DNA of 13,753 bases from JBMNOI01 sp050942995 (GTDB taxonomy: Bacteria > Chloroflexota > Anaerolineae > UBA1429), in the NCBI GenBank assembly GCA_050942995.1, contig JBMNOI010000102.1:1-13753 (forward strand), read 5' to 3'. Below, piece after piece: positions 12,815-13,753 of this stretch. The translations under genes and the position numbers were made by a program. Below the pieces are notes generated by a model. The model did no database searches. It saw nothing but the letters and a program-made list of their open reading frames with translations, and had not been told where the DNA came from. Position 1 is the stretch's first letter. Each line of letters opens with the position of its first letter.

Positions 12815-13753
12815 GGAGGGGGCGATTCCCCTGGTGTCGGCGGCCATGCGCGCTGCCTGGCTGGCGCCGTTGATCCACCTCATCCTCAATAACCCACTGG
12901 TCTATCCTCAGGGAACCCGCTATCCCTTTGGGCTCGCTCTGTTCGTCATTCTGGGCGCCTGGGGAGTGCAGCGCGCCGTACAGGATATGCCCGGAGCACG
13001 GGGGCGGGTGATTGTGGCCGGGTTGGTGGTGGCCCTTTGTGTGGCGGCCTATCTGTATCGGGATCCCGCCGGCAAGCCGCTGACATCTGTGGCTCAATGG
13101 GCGCAAGAGGTGCGGTCCTGGTCGGAGGGGATTCCGCCGACGGTCCTCGTCGTCATCGCTACGACTCTGCTGTGGGCCTATGGTCTCATAGGCGAGTATA
13201 CCGGATTCGATGACCTCTGGCGCGACTTTATCATCGGCACGCTGGTCCTGGTCGGACTGTTGCTCATCCCCGCCGATTGGATGCCCGACATGCCCCCCAT
13301 GTCGGCGGCGGCGTTATCGTTCTTGCTGTGGGGATTGCTGGGGCTGGCGTTTCGCAGCGTGGCCGATGCTCTGGCCGTCGAGAGGGAGCGTCGTGGGGCG
13401 ATCCCGGCGCTGAACCGCTACTGGCTGGCGATGATCAGCGCGGTGGTGCTGGCGATCCTGGCCGGCGCCTGGCTGCTGGCCAATACCATCGCCCCACAGA
13501 TCATGGCTTTTCTGCTGGCCATCGCCGGGGGAATCCTTCGATCTCTGGGGCAACTGCTCGTCTATGTCGCCACCGCACTGTTCTACCTGTTCTTTCAACT
13601 GTTCGGCGGATTGTTCGATCTGAGCAGCGAGGATGCGCTCCAGCCCCCTGACGAGCCACCCCAAATGCCCAATCTGGCCGAGCAGTTTCGCGAGATCGAG
13701 ACGACGCCCATTCGCCTGCCGGTGGAGGGGGACATCTGGCGTTATCTTCTGTT
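12777..13753 (+). CDS. Multi-pass membrane protein of the MoxR/DUF58 operon (3' end outside window)
   Basis: The frame is open from ATG 12777 to the window end, giving at least 325 residues. GGAGGAG (12766-12772) lies just before the ATG, inside the DUF58 gene. About eight hydrophobic segments are visible: roughly residues 20-40, 48-65, 80-97, 120-140, 145-163, 175-195, 212-235 and 240-275. After these comes an acidic, Pro-rich loop (SSEDALQPPDEPPQMPNLAEQF, about 281-302). In this gene order the third gene is often a transglutaminase-like or DUF4129 membrane protein, in which the extra domain follows the helices; that domain would lie beyond the window. The family call is therefore inferred from position and topology, not from a motif. 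Overlap with DUF58 suggests co-translation. Confidence 0.75.
   Translation, partial: MIGSILRRWNWLEEGAIPLVSAAMRAAWLAPLIHLILNNPLVYPQGTRYPFGLALFVILGAWGVQRAVQDMPGARGRVIVAGLVVALCVAAYLYRDPAGKPLTSVAQWAQEVRSWSEGIPPTVLVVIATTLLWAYGLIGEYTGFDDLWRDFIIGTLVLVGLLLIPADWMPDMPPMSAAALSFLLWGLLGLAFRSVADALAVERERRGAIPALNRYWLAMISAVVLAILAGAWLLANTIAPQIMAFLLAIAGGILRSLGQLLVYVATALFYLFFQLFGGLFDLSSEDALQPPDEPPQMPNLAEQFREIETTPIRLPVEGDIWRYLL

Noticed and set aside
1..13753. A new defence, toxin-antitoxin or mobile system
   Set aside because: No integrase, transposase, reverse transcriptase, nuclease-helicase set, CRISPR repeat or toxin-antitoxin pair is visible. The DUF2726 remnant is nuclease-like but truncated and isolated.

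Overview
The window is GC-rich bacterial DNA with short intergenic gaps, sigma70-like promoters and good Shine-Dalgarno sites. I infer a Chloroflexota-like (Anaerolineae-type) chromosome from the style of the Yip1-like protein, the zinc-ribbon protein, the DUF2726 fragment and the GH172/DUF2961 protein. This placement is inference only; no rRNA or other marker gene is present. I see no tRNA, rRNA, insertion sequence, integrase or CRISPR array.

Layout. (1) 1-1459: the 3' part of an EamA/DMT transporter with a very His-rich tail, then a small Yip1-like membrane protein. (2) 1469-3074: a strong promoter and a palindrome precede a berberine-bridge-type FAD-linked oxidase that is broken by a one-base frameshift inside its conserved GGG motif. 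(3) 3128-4884: a PatB/MalY-type C-S lyase on the minus strand, convergent with the oxidase. Divergent from it is a DUF2726/topoisomerase-zinc-finger protein that lacks the N-terminal half of its first domain. (4) 5001-6319: a Cys-rich zinc-ribbon protein (minus) and a TatA-like protein (plus) diverge from a 455-base spacer, which holds both promoters and a long, apparently structured tatA leader. (5) 6320-7918: a spacer with a small ORF behind an excellent Shine-Dalgarno site, then a 427-residue protein I do not recognise. (6) 8077-9144: a MazG-like pyrophosphohydrolase and a Nudix hydrolase, both of the nucleotide house-cleaning type. (7) 9243-10337: a GH172 (DUF2961) glycoside hydrolase. (8) 10381-13753: promoter, leader with an intrinsic terminator, then MoxR ATPase, DUF58 protein and a multi-TM protein that runs off the window. 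The last three overlap like a translationally coupled operon.

How genes work together. Only the MoxR-DUF58-membrane protein set is a clear functional unit: MoxR ATPases are thought to act as chaperones for partners encoded beside them, DUF58 proteins among them. The MazG-like and Nudix genes share a theme but probably have separate promoters. The other genes look like independent transcription units separated by hairpin terminators.

I found no convincing complete new multigene system. The observations most worth following up are the attenuator-like leader of the moxR operon, the structured tatA leader, the unrecognised 427-residue protein with a Cys cluster, the small ORF before it, and the two broken genes.
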